Shown piece after piece: positions 8,446 through 15,868 of a stretch of 36,189 nt of DNA (within the stretch, counting starts at the first letter, position 1; each line of letters begins with the position of its first letter). The stretch is taken from assembly GCA_035690425.1 (NCBI GenBank), contig DASSKO010000123.1, positions 1 to 36,189 on the forward strand. Direction: 5' to 3'. The notes under the pieces are model-generated. The model was not told the DNA's origin. It saw only the letters and a program-made list of their open reading frames with translations, and searched no databases. The translations under genes were made by a program, and so were the position numbers. Source of the stretch: DASSKO01 sp035690425 (GTDB lineage Bacteria > Actinomycetota > Actinomycetes > Propionibacteriales > Nocardioidaceae).

Positions 8446-9024
8446 TCAGTTCTGCGACGGGTCGTCGGGACAGGTCGCCACGAACGCGAGCTCGCCCGGC
8501 TGTCGGCGCAGCACCCGCCGCCACAGCGTCTCGGCGTCTTCGGTCAGGACGTCGGTGGTCTTCGCGGGTACGACGTACCAGGAGCCTTCGGCAATCTCCG
8601 ACTCCAGCTGCCCGGCGCCCCAGCCGGCGTACCCGGCGAAGATGCGCAGCCCCGACAGCACGTCGCGCACCAGCTCCGGCGGCGCGTCGAGGTCGAGCAA
8701 CCCGGCGCCGGGGTAGAGCGGTCGCCATCCGACCGGCGCGGCATCGCCGATGGCGGCGTCGACGACGGCGACGGCGAGTGCGGCGTCTGTCTGCACCGGG
8801 CCACCGGCGAACAGCACGTCGGGGCCCGTCACCAGCTCGGCCCAGCCGGGCAGAACCTCCTCCACCGCCACCACCGTCGGACGGCTGATCACCACGCCGA
8901 GCGCGCCGCCGTCGTCGTGCTCGAGCAGCAGCACGACGGACTTGGCGAAGTTGGGGTCGACCAGGGCAGGGGTGGCCACCAGCAGCTGACCGGTGAGCAC
9001 GCCCGGGACGTCGTCCTCGCTCAT
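8446..9024 (-). CDS. YqgE/AlgH family protein (UPF0301)
   Basis: A 192-residue cytoplasmic protein, the usual length for YqgE/AlgH. Family signatures are clear: LTGQLLVATPALVDPNFAKS, VVLLLEHDDGGALGVVISRP and LFAGGPVQTDAAL, then RIFAGYAGWGAGQLESE and GSWYVV. The family fold is known, but its biochemical role is not settled; AlgH was named from alginate regulation in Pseudomonas. I chose the ATG at 9024 because it matches the family N-terminus; the frame extends upstream but with low-complexity, non-conserved sequence. A CATGAT hexamer lies 6 bases before the ATG and could be a weak -10 of a leaderless mRNA. Confidence 0.92.
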   Translation of the reverse strand: MSEDDVPGVLTGQLLVATPALVDPNFAKSVVLLLEHDDGGALGVVISRPTVVAVEEVLPGWAELVTGPDVLFAGGPVQTDAALAVAVVDAAIGDAAPVGWRPLYPGAGLLDLDAPPELVRDVLSGLRIFAGYAGWGAGQLESEIAEGSWYVVPAKTTDVLTEDAETLWRRVLRRQPGELAFVATCPDDPSQN

Positions 9025-9094
9025 GGCCCCATCATGACTCACCGGCGACGAGAAGCGGCGATCTGGTGCGGGGGCGGTGGAGGGGTGCGGTGTT

Positions 9095-10582
9095 TTACCG
9101 GCGGTCGCCGAAAGAAGGCAACGACGCACTCGGGTCGGCGCCTGCGTCGGCGCCCGGCTCGCTGCCGAGGTCGTCGGCCGATGTCTGGGCCTTCTGCTCC
9201 GGCCCGACCGCGTCCCGGACGGCGGCCGCCACCGCGCTGTGCACGTCAGCATGGAACACGCTCGGGATGATGTAGTTCGGGTTGAGCTCGGCCTCGGTCA
9301 CGACGCCGGCGATGGCGGTCGCCGCCGCCAGCAGCATCTCGTCGTCGATCACGCGGCTGCGCGCGTCGAGGAGCCCCCGGAACACCCCGGGGAACGCCAG
9401 CACGTTGTTGATCTGGTTGGGGTAGTCCGATCGACCGGTCGCCACCACCGCGGCGTGTTGGCGGGCCACCGCTGGGTCGATCTCGGGAACGGGATTGGCC
9501 AGCGCGAAGACGATCGGGTCATCCGCCATGCTCGCCACCACGTCTGCTCCGAACAGGTCGGGCGCCGACACCCCGATGAACACGTCCGCGTCGTTGATGG
9601 CACCGGCGAGGTCACCGGTGAAGTCGGCGCGGTTGGTGTGCTCGGCGATCCAGCGCAGTGACTCGTCCAAGTCGTCGCGGCTGTGATGGATCACCCCGTT
9701 GATGTCGACGACGATGACGTCCTTGACGCCGGCCCGGAGCAGCAGCCGCAGGATGGCCGTGCCCGCTGCCCCCGCGCCGGAGATCGTGACCCGCACGTCG
9801 GACATCTCCTTGCCGACAACGCGCAGGGCGTTGGTCAGCGCTGCCAGGACGACGATCGCCGTGCCGTGCTGGTCGTCGTGGAAGACGGGTATGTCGAGCA
9901 TCTCGCGCAGTCGGGCCTCGACCTCGAAGCAGCGGGGTGCGGAGATGTCCTCGAGGTTGATGCCGGCGAACACCGGGGAGATGATCTGCACCGTGCGCAC
10001 GATCTCGTCGACATCTTGGGTGTCGAGGCAGATCGGCCACGCGTCGATGCCCGCGAACCGCTTGAACAGCGCAGCCTTGCCCTCCATCACCGGGAGCGCG
10101 GCCGAGGGGCCGATGTTGCCGAGGCCGAGCACAGCCGACCCGTCGGTGATGACCGCGACCGCGTTGCGCTTGACGGTCAGGCGACGGGCGTCGTCGGGCT
10201 TGTCCGCGACCGCCTGACACACCCGCGCGACGCCGGGGGTGTAGACCATGGACAGATCGTCGCGGTTGCGGATGGGGTGCTTGCTCTGCATCTCGATGGT
10301 GCCACCGAGGTGCATCAAGAAGGTGCGGTCGGACACCTTGTGCACAACCACGCCGGGCAGTGCCTGCAAGGCCTCTACGATCGCGCCGGCGTGTGCGGTG
10401 TCGCGGGTGGCACAGGTGACGTCGATGCCGATCCGCTCGTGGCCGGAGACGGTGACGTCGAGGGCGGTCACCAGGCCGCCCGCATGCTCGACGGCGCTGG
10501 TCAGCTGGCTGGCGGCGGTGCCACCGGCCGGCAGCTCGAGCCGGACGGTGATCGAGTAGCTCACGCTCGGGGTCGCAGTCAC
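9095..10582 (-). CDS. NAD(P)-dependent malic enzyme with N-terminal ACT domain
   Basis: A 495-residue enzyme converting malate to pyruvate and CO2 with reduction of NAD(P), linking the TCA cycle to pyruvate. Residues ~8-90 form an ACT-like domain (VSYSITVRLELPAGG), which often binds a small regulatory ligand. The malic domain has SMVYTPGVARVCQAV, AVITDGSAVLGLGNIGP, KRFAGIDAWPICLDT and DIPVFHDDQHGTAIV. The Rossmann domain has VTISGAGAAGTAILRLL, and FALANPVPEI follows. This is the shorter bacterial malic enzyme class without a phosphotransacetylase domain. Cofactor preference cannot be read safely. The start is GTG at 10582, with no strong ribosome site. The last ~30 residues are low-complexity and probably disordered. 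Confidence 0.93.
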   Translation of the reverse strand: MTATPSVSYSITVRLELPAGGTAASQLTSAVEHAGGLVTALDVTVSGHERIGIDVTCATRDTAHAGAIVEALQALPGVVVHKVSDRTFLMHLGGTIEMQSKHPIRNRDDLSMVYTPGVARVCQAVADKPDDARRLTVKRNAVAVITDGSAVLGLGNIGPSAALPVMEGKAALFKRFAGIDAWPICLDTQDVDEIVRTVQIISPVFAGINLEDISAPRCFEVEARLREMLDIPVFHDDQHGTAIVVLAALTNALRVVGKEMSDVRVTISGAGAAGTAILRLLLRAGVKDVIVVDINGVIHHSRDDLDESLRWIAEHTNRADFTGDLAGAINDADVFIGVSAPDLFGADVVASMADDPIVFALANPVPEIDPAVARQHAAVVATGRSDYPNQINNVLAFPGVFRGLLDARSRVIDDEMLLAAATAIAGVVTEAELNPNYIIPSVFHADVHSAVAAAVRDAVGPEQKAQTSADDLGSEPGADAGADPSASLPSFGDRR

Positions 10583-10661
10583 CGGGCCATCTTTTCACGG
10601 ATGGCCTGGGGGCGGCACCTACCCGGGCGCGGCGTGGCGCGCCCGGCGGGTCGCCCGCCCG

Positions 10662-10703
10662 CCGGGCGGCACCGCGACCGCAGGTGCTGGCGGTGCCGCC
10701 CGG
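10662..10703 (-). terminator. Terminator of the NlpC/P60 gene, perfect 14-bp inverted repeat
   Basis: CCGGGCGGCACCGC (10662-10675) pairs perfectly with GCGGTGCCGCCCGG (10690-10703) across a 14-base loop, starting 12 bases after the NlpC/P60 stop. The stem is almost all G and C. No T-run follows, as is common in actinobacteria. Confidence 0.65.
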
Positions 10704-10715
10704 ATGGCAGGCGAC

Positions 10716-11207
10716 TCAGCGACGCCGCAGCGTCACGGGGTACCACGAGTTCGTCCACGGCACGGCTCGCCTGACCGGGACACCGGGACGGGAGGCGTGC
10801 ACCATCACCGGGGTGCCGTTGCGGCGGCGGCCGACGAACATCCCGATGTGGTAGACGTCACCACGGTTGTGGAAGACCATGAAGTCGCCGCGCAGCATGT
10901 TGCGGCGCTTGACCCGGCGGCCAAAGTCGGCCTGGGCGCCGGAGGTGCGCGGCACGTAGACGTTGTTGCGGCTGAGCGCGAACTTCATCAGCCCGGAGCA
11001 GTCGAAACGGTTCGGACCCGTCGCGCCCCACTGGTAGCTGTCGCCGATCTGGTGGTTGACGGTCCGGACGGCGTGCAAGATCCGGTGATGACGGTTCATC
11101 CGAGCCTCGGCGGGGGCGGCGCCGGTGCTGACGAGGAACAGGGTGGCGGCCATCAGGGCCGCGGCGGTCAGCGCGAAGGCGCGCTGGCAGCGCAAGAGAG
11201 CAGGCAT
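10716..11207 (-). CDS. Small secreted NlpC/P60 (C40) peptidase
   Basis: A 163-residue exported protein: a signal peptide of about 36 residues (RCQRAFALTAAALMAATLFL, cleavage near AEA) followed directly by one NlpC/P60 domain. The catalytic Cys70 is in NRFDCSGLMKFAL and His120 in GDVYHIGMFVG. Such enzymes cut peptide stems of peptidoglycan during growth, division or spore resuscitation. No binding domain is attached. The ATG at 11207 is right for the signal peptide and has GAAGGGA about 8 bases upstream; that ribosome site is at the very end of a c-di-AMP riboswitch, so expression is probably controlled by this nucleotide. The frame stays open upstream through the riboswitch, which is not coding. 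Confidence 0.9.
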   Translation of the reverse strand: MPALLRCQRAFALTAAALMAATLFLVSTGAAPAEARMNRHHRILHAVRTVNHQIGDSYQWGATGPNRFDCSGLMKFALSRNNVYVPRTSGAQADFGRRVKRRNMLRGDFMVFHNRGDVYHIGMFVGRRRNGTPVMVHASRPGVPVRRAVPWTNSWYPVTLRRR

Positions 11208-11214
11208 GGCGAAG

Positions 11215-11362
11215 ATCCCTTCCCACGCCTGTGAGGTGAGCTGTCGGGTTCGGGCGAAAAGGGCTGCCCGGTCCTTCGGTGCGAAGGACTTCACCCCAAG
11301 CGCCGACCGCACCGGGTCGACGCGTGAAAAGTGGGTCCCCCACTCCTGCCCGGTGTTGCTGC
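11215..11362 (-). ncRNA. ydaO/yuaA-type c-di-AMP riboswitch
   Basis: The minus-strand leader of the NlpC/P60 gene matches the conserved blocks of the ydaO riboswitch in order: GGGGGACCCAC near the 5' end, then TTGGGGTGAAG, a variable hairpin (TCCTTCGCACCGAAGGA), and the diagnostic 3' block CCGAACCCGACAGCTCACCT followed by AGGCGTGGGAAGGGA, which runs into the ribosome site. From family knowledge these RNAs bind cyclic di-AMP and usually turn expression off; in actinobacteria they precede cell-wall hydrolase genes, as here. The boundaries are approximate. Confidence 0.9.
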
Positions 11363-11369
11363 GAAGGGG

Positions 11370-11410
11370 CGCCCACCGAACGGGCAGGATTCGGCGTCTT
11401 TCGGTGGGCG
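11370..11410 (-). terminator. 11-bp inverted repeat upstream of the riboswitch
   Basis: CGCCCACCGAA (11370-11380) and TTCGGTGGGCG (11400-11410) pair perfectly across a 19-base loop. It lies 74 bases past the sulfatase stop and just before the riboswitch. It may end the sulfatase transcript, or be an extra 5' stem of the riboswitch RNA, since a promoter candidate lies upstream of it. Confidence 0.4.
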
Positions 11411-11430
11411 TTGCCGTTGTGGCTTGGAAA

Positions 11431-11459
11431 AGAGTAAGCAGCAAACGACCGCGTGTCCA
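11431..11459 (-). promoter_or_regulatory. Probable promoter of the riboswitch-NlpC/P60 transcript
   Basis: On the minus strand TGGACA (11454-11459) and TACTCT (11431-11436) are 17 bases apart, a good housekeeping match in an AT-richer patch. Transcription would start near 11424 and include the 11-bp hairpin and the riboswitch. Confidence 0.45.
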
Positions 11460-11483
11460 TTTGAATCGAAAAGATGCCTGCGA

Positions 11484-13100
11484 TTACGACTCGGTTGCGA
11501 GTTGGTCTCGATCCGATTGCGGCGCCCGTCGGCAGGAGGTGCCCGCGCAGGTACGCAGCTCTCGCGTCCGCTGCCGCAGGTCGCCGAGCACGGCGCGGTA
11601 TGCCGGCGTGCTCGCCACGTTGCGCAGCTGGTGCGGGTCGCGCCGCCGGTCGTAGAGCTCCTCACGCCCGGTCGCGGTGTAGCGGAGGTAGGTATAGCGG
11701 CCGGTGCGCACGCCCCGGTAGTACCACGGGTACGCGCTGCCTGATCGCCTCGGTCCAGCCTGGATCAGGATCGTGTCCCAGCCGCCACGGCCCTGCGTCG
11801 CTACCGGCATCAGGTGGCGGCCGTCCAGGGCCAGGCCGGGCCGGGCCCGCGCCGCGGCGACGAAGGTCGGCGCCAGGTCGACCGTGGCCACGGTGCGCTG
11901 GCGGTGCTCTCCGGCCGGGATCCCGGGACCGCGCATGAGCAGCGGCACCCGCAGCGACTCCTCGTAGCCGAGGATCTTGCCGCGCAACCGGTGCTCGCCG
12001 AGCAGGAACCCGTTGTCGGAGGTGAACACGATCAGCGTCTCGTCGAGCACGTCGGCTCCCTCGAGCGCCGCGACCGTGCGCGCGACCGTGTCGTCGACCG
12101 AGGCCAGCGATTCGATCCGGCGTCGGAAGAGCTGGGTCAGGCGGTGCTGCTCGGTCCGCCCGAGCAGTGGGCGTCGCAGCCGAGGCGGCTTGTCGGTGAC
12201 GTCGGCCTCGTTGAACGCCGGGTCGTCGCGGCTCGGCAGTGGCACGTCGTCGTAGCTGCCCTGGTGTCGGCTGGCCGGTGTGGGTGGCCGCCAGCAGGTC
12301 TCCTGCTGCACGGTCGGCCTGCGCGGGCAGCTGCTGTGCGGCGCGACGTGCGACTGCCAGATGAAGAACGGCTGCCCGGAACGAGCGAGCTCGGGGACGA
12401 GGTCCTCGGTGAGGTCGCCGTACAGGTCGGACTGGTTGACGCCCCAGAAGTCGTGCAGCTCGCCGTCGATGTTGAGGGTGAAGTCGTTGTAGTCGTAGAC
12501 CCGCCCGGCACTGGCCATCCACCGGCTCCAGCCCGGTGGCACCACCGTCGGCGCCACGTCGGCGTACTCGTTGAGGTACTTGCCGAGAAAGGCGGTCTGG
12601 TAGCCGGCCTCGGACAGCCACACCGGCAGCGTCTCGTCAGCGTCGAGGGCCTGGTAGCCGCCGTGCGGAGGGAAGTTGGTGCGCACCCCGTTGTTCTGCG
12701 CGAACTGCCCGGTGAGGATCTCCGCCCGTGCCGGGCAGCACAGCGGGTGCGGCGAGATCGAGTCGTCGAAGGTCACCCCGGCAGCACCGAGCAGCTGCCG
12801 GGTCTGCGGCATCCACCGCAGCTCGCCGACGGTCATGTCGTCGGTGGTGATCAGCACGATGTTGGGCCGGTCGACCGGCTCGGCCACCGGCCGCTGCAGC
12901 GTGCGCAGCCCGTCAGTCTCCAGCCACAGGCGCAGGTGGTCGATCCGCCGGGTGAGCTCGGCCGTGTGCTCCGGCTCGCCGAACCGGCTCTGCCCCTTGC
13001 CCGTGTCGGGGATGTTGGGGTGGGGATCCGCGGAGCAGCCGGCCACGACGACCACCAGCAGCAGCACGACGGCAGCGAGTCGTCGCAACGTGGTGTGCAT
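11484..13100 (-). CDS. Sulfatase lipoprotein
   Basis: A 538-residue exported sulfatase. The N-terminus is a lipoprotein signal with lipobox VAGC (Cys22), so it should be anchored to the outer face of the membrane. Metal site NIVLITTDDM is at 80-89 and the sulfatase signature CCPAR at 121-125, where Cys121 would be converted to formylglycine by a maturase not found here. Further family blocks are FLGKYLNEY, LIVFTSDNGFLLGEH and ESLRVPLLMRGPGI. It is closest in style to arylsulfatase / N-acetylglucosamine-6-sulfatase-like enzymes; the substrate is unknown, possibly a sulfated glycan. The start is ATG at 13100 with GGGGAAG about 11 bases upstream. The DEAD-box gene ends 27 bases upstream on the same strand. 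Confidence 0.92.
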   Translation of the reverse strand: MHTTLRRLAAVVLLLVVVVAGCSADPHPNIPDTGKGQSRFGEPEHTAELTRRIDHLRLWLETDGLRTLQRPVAEPVDRPNIVLITTDDMTVGELRWMPQTRQLLGAAGVTFDDSISPHPLCCPARAEILTGQFAQNNGVRTNFPPHGGYQALDADETLPVWLSEAGYQTAFLGKYLNEYADVAPTVVPPGWSRWMASAGRVYDYNDFTLNIDGELHDFWGVNQSDLYGDLTEDLVPELARSGQPFFIWQSHVAPHSSCPRRPTVQQETCWRPPTPASRHQGSYDDVPLPSRDDPAFNEADVTDKPPRLRRPLLGRTEQHRLTQLFRRRIESLASVDDTVARTVAALEGADVLDETLIVFTSDNGFLLGEHRLRGKILGYEESLRVPLLMRGPGIPAGEHRQRTVATVDLAPTFVAAARARPGLALDGRHLMPVATQGRGGWDTILIQAGPRRSGSAYPWYYRGVRTGRYTYLRYTATGREELYDRRRDPHQLRNVASTPAYRAVLGDLRQRTRELRTCAGTSCRRAPQSDRDQLATES

Positions 13101-13127
13101 GGTCCGGCTGCTTCCCCGTGGCTTGGC

Positions 13128-14561
13128 TCAGGCTGCCCGGCTGCGCCCACGGCCGCGTGCTCGGCCGCCCCGCCGCGACGAGCCGCTGCGCGACCGCTGG
13201 GGCGCGGAGCGTTGCGGTGCCTGCGGTGCGGACCGCACGGGCGCCGGCTCGGGCTTGACCAGAGCAGCGGTCTCGCCGGCCAGCTGACGCACCTCCTCGG
13301 CGCCGGGACGCACGCTGGCCGTGGTCGGCTTGATCTTGGCCTGGCGCACCAGCGTGCTGACGTCCCGCTGCTGCTCGGGGGTCACGAGCGTGACGACAAC
13401 CCCGTCGGCTCCTGCTCGCGCGGTGCGCCCCGAGCGGTGCAGGTAAGCCTTGTGCTCAGCCGGCGGGTCGACGTGCACGACGAGCTCGACCTCGTCGACG
13501 TGGATGCCGCGTGCGGCGATGTCGGTGGCAGCCAGCACCCGCACCTGGCCGGACGTGAACGCGGCCAGGTTGCGCTCGCGGGCGCCTTGCGACAGGTTCC
13601 CGTGCAGCTCGACGGTGGGGATCCCGGCCGCGGTGAGCTGCCTGGCCAGCCGCTTCGCGCCGTGCTTGGTGCGGGTGAACAGCAGCGACCGGCCGGTGCC
13701 GGAGGCGAGCTCGCGGACCACGGAGTTCTTGTCGGCAGCCGACACGTTGAGCAGGTGGTGTGTCATCGCGGTCGGTGCGGCCGCGGCGGAGTCGACCGAG
13801 TGGGTCAGCGGGGCGTCGAGGTAGCGGCGGACGAGCACGTCGACGCCGTTGTCGAGGGTGGCCGAGAACAGCATCCGCTGCCCGCGTGCCGGCGTGGTGT
13901 CCAGCAGTCGCTTGACGCCCGGGAGGAAGCCGAGGTCAGCCATGTGGTCGGCCTCGTCGAGCACCGTGATCTCGACCGCGTCGAGGTTGCACAGGCCCTG
14001 CCCGATCAGGTCCTCGAGCCGTCCGGGGCAGGCGATCAGCACGTCGATCCCGTTCTTGAGCGCGGTGGCCTGCGGCCCCTGCCCGACGCCGCCGAAGACG
14101 ACGGCGGTGCGCAGTCCGGTGGCTTTGGCCAGCGGCTCGAGGACGGCACGCACCTGGTTGGCGAGCTCGCGGGTCGGTACCAGCACCAGGCCCCGCGGCC
14201 GCTTGGGCTGACGTTGTCTCGCCGCTGCGGCGAGCCGGGCCACCATCGGGATGGAGAAGGCCAGGGTCTTGCCCGAGCCGGTGCGGCCGCGGCCGAGCAC
14301 GTCGCGCCCGGCGAGGGTGTCGGGCAGCGTGGCCGACTGGATGGGGAATGCGTCGGTCATCCCCTGCGAGTGCAGCTCGCGCAGCACCGCAGCGGGTACG
14401 CCGAGCTCGGCGAAGGTGGTCGACCCCGCAGGCGACGCGGATGCGATGGCGGCCGGCTCGGCCGAGGGCTCCTGCATCGTGGCGACGGGGGCGGATGCCG
14501 CGCGGTCCGGCGTACCCGCGGGACGGGTGGCGCGACGGCGGCGAGTGTTCTGGGTGTGCAA
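13128..14561 (-). CDS. DEAD-box RNA helicase, RhlE-like
   Basis: A 477-residue ATP-dependent RNA helicase, cytoplasmic. The Q-motif runs FAELGVPAAVL...FPIQ (to Gln75). Motif I GRTGSGKT is at 92-99, Ia PTREL at 129-133, DEAD at 202-205, SAT at 233-235 and motif VI HRSGRTARAG at 375-384. A Thr/Ala/Pro-rich N-terminal extension of 48 residues and an Arg/Gly/Ser-rich tail of about 45 residues flank the core; such basic tails bind RNA. The family works in ribosome assembly and mRNA decay, often cold-induced. The start is TTG at 14561 with GGAAGG 7 bases upstream. A leader of perhaps 180 bases precedes it. Confidence 0.92.
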   Translation of the reverse strand: MHTQNTRRRRATRPAGTPDRAASAPVATMQEPSAEPAAIASASPAGSTTFAELGVPAAVLRELHSQGMTDAFPIQSATLPDTLAGRDVLGRGRTGSGKTLAFSIPMVARLAAAARQRQPKRPRGLVLVPTRELANQVRAVLEPLAKATGLRTAVVFGGVGQGPQATALKNGIDVLIACPGRLEDLIGQGLCNLDAVEITVLDEADHMADLGFLPGVKRLLDTTPARGQRMLFSATLDNGVDVLVRRYLDAPLTHSVDSAAAAPTAMTHHLLNVSAADKNSVVRELASGTGRSLLFTRTKHGAKRLARQLTAAGIPTVELHGNLSQGARERNLAAFTSGQVRVLAATDIAARGIHVDEVELVVHVDPPAEHKAYLHRSGRTARAGADGVVVTLVTPEQQRDVSTLVRQAKIKPTTASVRPGAEEVRQLAGETAALVKPEPAPVRSAPQAPQRSAPQRSRSGSSRRGGRARGRGRSRAA

Positions 14562-14713
14562 GGACAGTCCTTCCGGACAGGAGGTGATGGCCGCAGTGCC
14601 AGCTCACCAGGAGGGGCATCGCCCGGCCCGACCGCCTCATGTGTGAGGGTCAGGGCCAGCGAGCGCCGCCGAAGAAAGACCGCGCCGTCGAAGGCGCGAA
14701 GCGTAACGACCTC

Positions 14714-14734
14714 GGTGCACCAAGCCGATGCACC
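14714..14734. repeat. Inverted repeat in the RNA helicase promoter region
   Basis: GGTGCA (14714-14719) and TGCACC (14729-14734) form a 6-bp inverted repeat with a 9-base spacer, and a third GTGCAC follows at 14748-14753 next to an AT-rich patch (CATATTGTGC). It is about 150-190 bases upstream of the RNA helicase start. It could be an operator or a leader hairpin; no regulator is identified. Confidence 0.3.
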
Positions 14735-14803
14735 TGCTGACATATTGTGCACGATCCGCGCCCGATAAACGAACTGAACGCGCCAAACGCCGTATTAGCC
14801 ACG

Positions 14804-15112
14804 TCACACCAGGGGTTGGTCAGATATCCACCGCGACGCCGCGGGTACGGCGGCGACCGCGCCGGCCGCGAGCAGCCCAAACAACAGCAGCACCAGCCGC
14901 ACCGACGCCAACGCCGGTATTCCGCTGGCGCCCGTCCAGGCGCCCGTGAACGCAGACCACGCGGGGAACCTGTCGCATCAGGCCCGCCAGGGCGCCCGCA
15001 AGCCCACCCTCGAGCCGGGTCCCACCCGTCGCCGGTCCGGTACAGCGCAGCGCCTCGCCGCGAACGCGGCTCCGCGGAGTTGCTCCCGCCAGTTGACGAT
15101 GTGGTCGTTCAC
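14804..15112 (-). pseudogene. Possible decayed gene, coding-like patches in three frames
   Basis: No intact gene of normal quality is seen between the RNA helicase and tmRNA. On the minus strand a GTG at 15112 opens MNDHIVNWREQLRGAAFA with good G/C-ended codons. The coding look then moves to another frame (GEALRCTG, LEGGLAGALAGLMRQVPRVV), and at the end to the original frame again, a hydrophobic segment VRLVLLLFGLLAAGAVAAV followed by PAASRWISDQPLV and a stop at 14804. The original frame has a stop at 14978. Two frameshifts would join these into a ~100-residue protein with one C-terminal membrane helix. I do not recognise it. It may instead be non-coding DNA. Confidence 0.25.
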
Positions 15113-15139
15113 AGCGCCTCGCGACAGCAACTTCGTCAA

Positions 15140-15301
15140 CTACCGTGTGAGCCGGTCGGCGACTCCGGCGCGGCCACGGTGCCCGTCGTCCGAGCCGGCG
15201 CCGGCACCGTACTTCTGCCGCTCGTTCTTGTCGCGTGGCCCGGCCTTCTCGTCGGCCTTCTCCCGCAGGTTTAGACAGCCGCGACCTGCCGTAGTCGCCA
15301 C
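15140..15301 (-). CDS. Possible small hydrophilic protein, unrecognised
   Basis: From a GTG at 15301 a 53-residue frame is open, and its middle (LREKADEKAGPRDKNERQKY) is very hydrophilic with nearly all codons ending in G or C. No ribosome site precedes the GTG, the first ten codons look less typical, and I recognise no family. It lies just past the tmRNA 3' end. It could be a real small gene, the end of a decayed one, or chance. Confidence 0.2.
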   Translation of the reverse strand: MATTAGRGCLNLREKADEKAGPRDKNERQKYGAGAGSDDGHRGRAGVADRLTR

Positions 15302-15373
15302 CCCGTGCCGTGACGGCAGCCGTGCGACACTGGCACCACCCGCAGCGCGGGCGTGCGAAAGATTCCACCTCAC

Positions 15374-15391
15374 CTCTGCGAACTTGCAGAG
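15374..15391 (-). terminator. Hairpin after tmRNA
   Basis: CTCTGC and GCAGAG pair across a 6-base loop, starting 11 bases beyond the tmRNA CCA end on the minus strand; AATCTTT follows about ten bases later. A plausible tmRNA terminator, though the stem is short. Confidence 0.42.
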
Positions 15392-15401
15392 CGTGAAGCG
15401 C

Positions 15402-15771
15402 TGGTGGAGCTGGCGGGAATCGAACCCGCGTCCTCTGGCGGTGAACCAGGTCTTCTCCGGGCGCAGTCTGCCGTGTCGTTTTCTCAGCCCCGGTGCTCAG
15501 ACAGACATGTCACCGACAGGCTCAGCCACTGTTTAAGTCCCGATCAGGCCCCGTGGCCGGGTCTGATCAGCAAGCCCCCTAAATGAGGCCAGGATCTGAG
15601 GCGGAGGCGCCCTCAGTCTGACCCTTCGCTAGTCGCCTCAGGCGGCGAGTGCGAAGTCAGTGCGCTTAGAGTCGGCACTTATTGGTTTCCAAGGATCGTT
15701 TACGAGATGACCCTGGATCCTCGGCCCGCTTCCCCTGGATCAATCGTCCAAAGTCGAAACCGTTCAGCCCC
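15402..15771 (-). ncRNA. ssrA: Transfer-messenger RNA (tmRNA)
   Basis: A 370-base tmRNA. The 5' end is GGGGCTGAACGGTTTCGACT, the canonical start of one-piece tmRNA, and the 3' end is a tRNA-Ala-like T-arm and acceptor, GGACGCGGGTTCGATTCCCG then CCAGCTCCACCA, with CCA encoded. Both ends pair as the acceptor stem. The internal frame encodes the tag ADSKRTDFALAA. With SmpB, tmRNA rescues ribosomes stalled on broken mRNA and marks the product for proteolysis. smpB ends 98 bases upstream on the same strand, so both partners are adjacent. Confidence 0.97.
15638..15676 (-). other. tmRNA tag reading frame, ADSKRTDFALAA
   Basis: Inside the tmRNA, the resume codon GCC (15674-15676) follows CCAATAAGT and opens 12 codons ending in TGA (15638-15640). 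The tag ends in ALAA, the signal read by ClpXP-type proteases, and the full sequence resembles other actinobacterial tags. The resume codon is inferred from the frame that yields ALAA plus stop. Confidence 0.88.
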
Positions 15772-15868
15772 TCTTGAGTTGTCAACCGCTGTCCAGCGTA
15801 CCCGGTCCAACCGACAAGTGCCCGCCCTTATTCCGACCTCCCGGCGACAGCGCGCGACGGCAGGCGCC

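Noticed and set aside
11814..14768. 984-codon plus-strand open frame opposite sulfatase and RNA helicase
   Set aside because: It spans two well-supported minus-strand genes and their gap and has shadow composition.
15402..15430. Attachment-site duplication of the tmRNA 3' end
   Set aside because: I looked for a second copy of the GGAGCTGGCGGG stretch in 14562-15401 and did not see one, and no integrase is present.
15402..15460. tRNA-like T-arm and CCA end read as a separate tRNA gene
   Set aside because: It is the 3' half of the tRNA-like domain of tmRNA; the 5' partner is at 15771 and there is no anticodon arm nearby.
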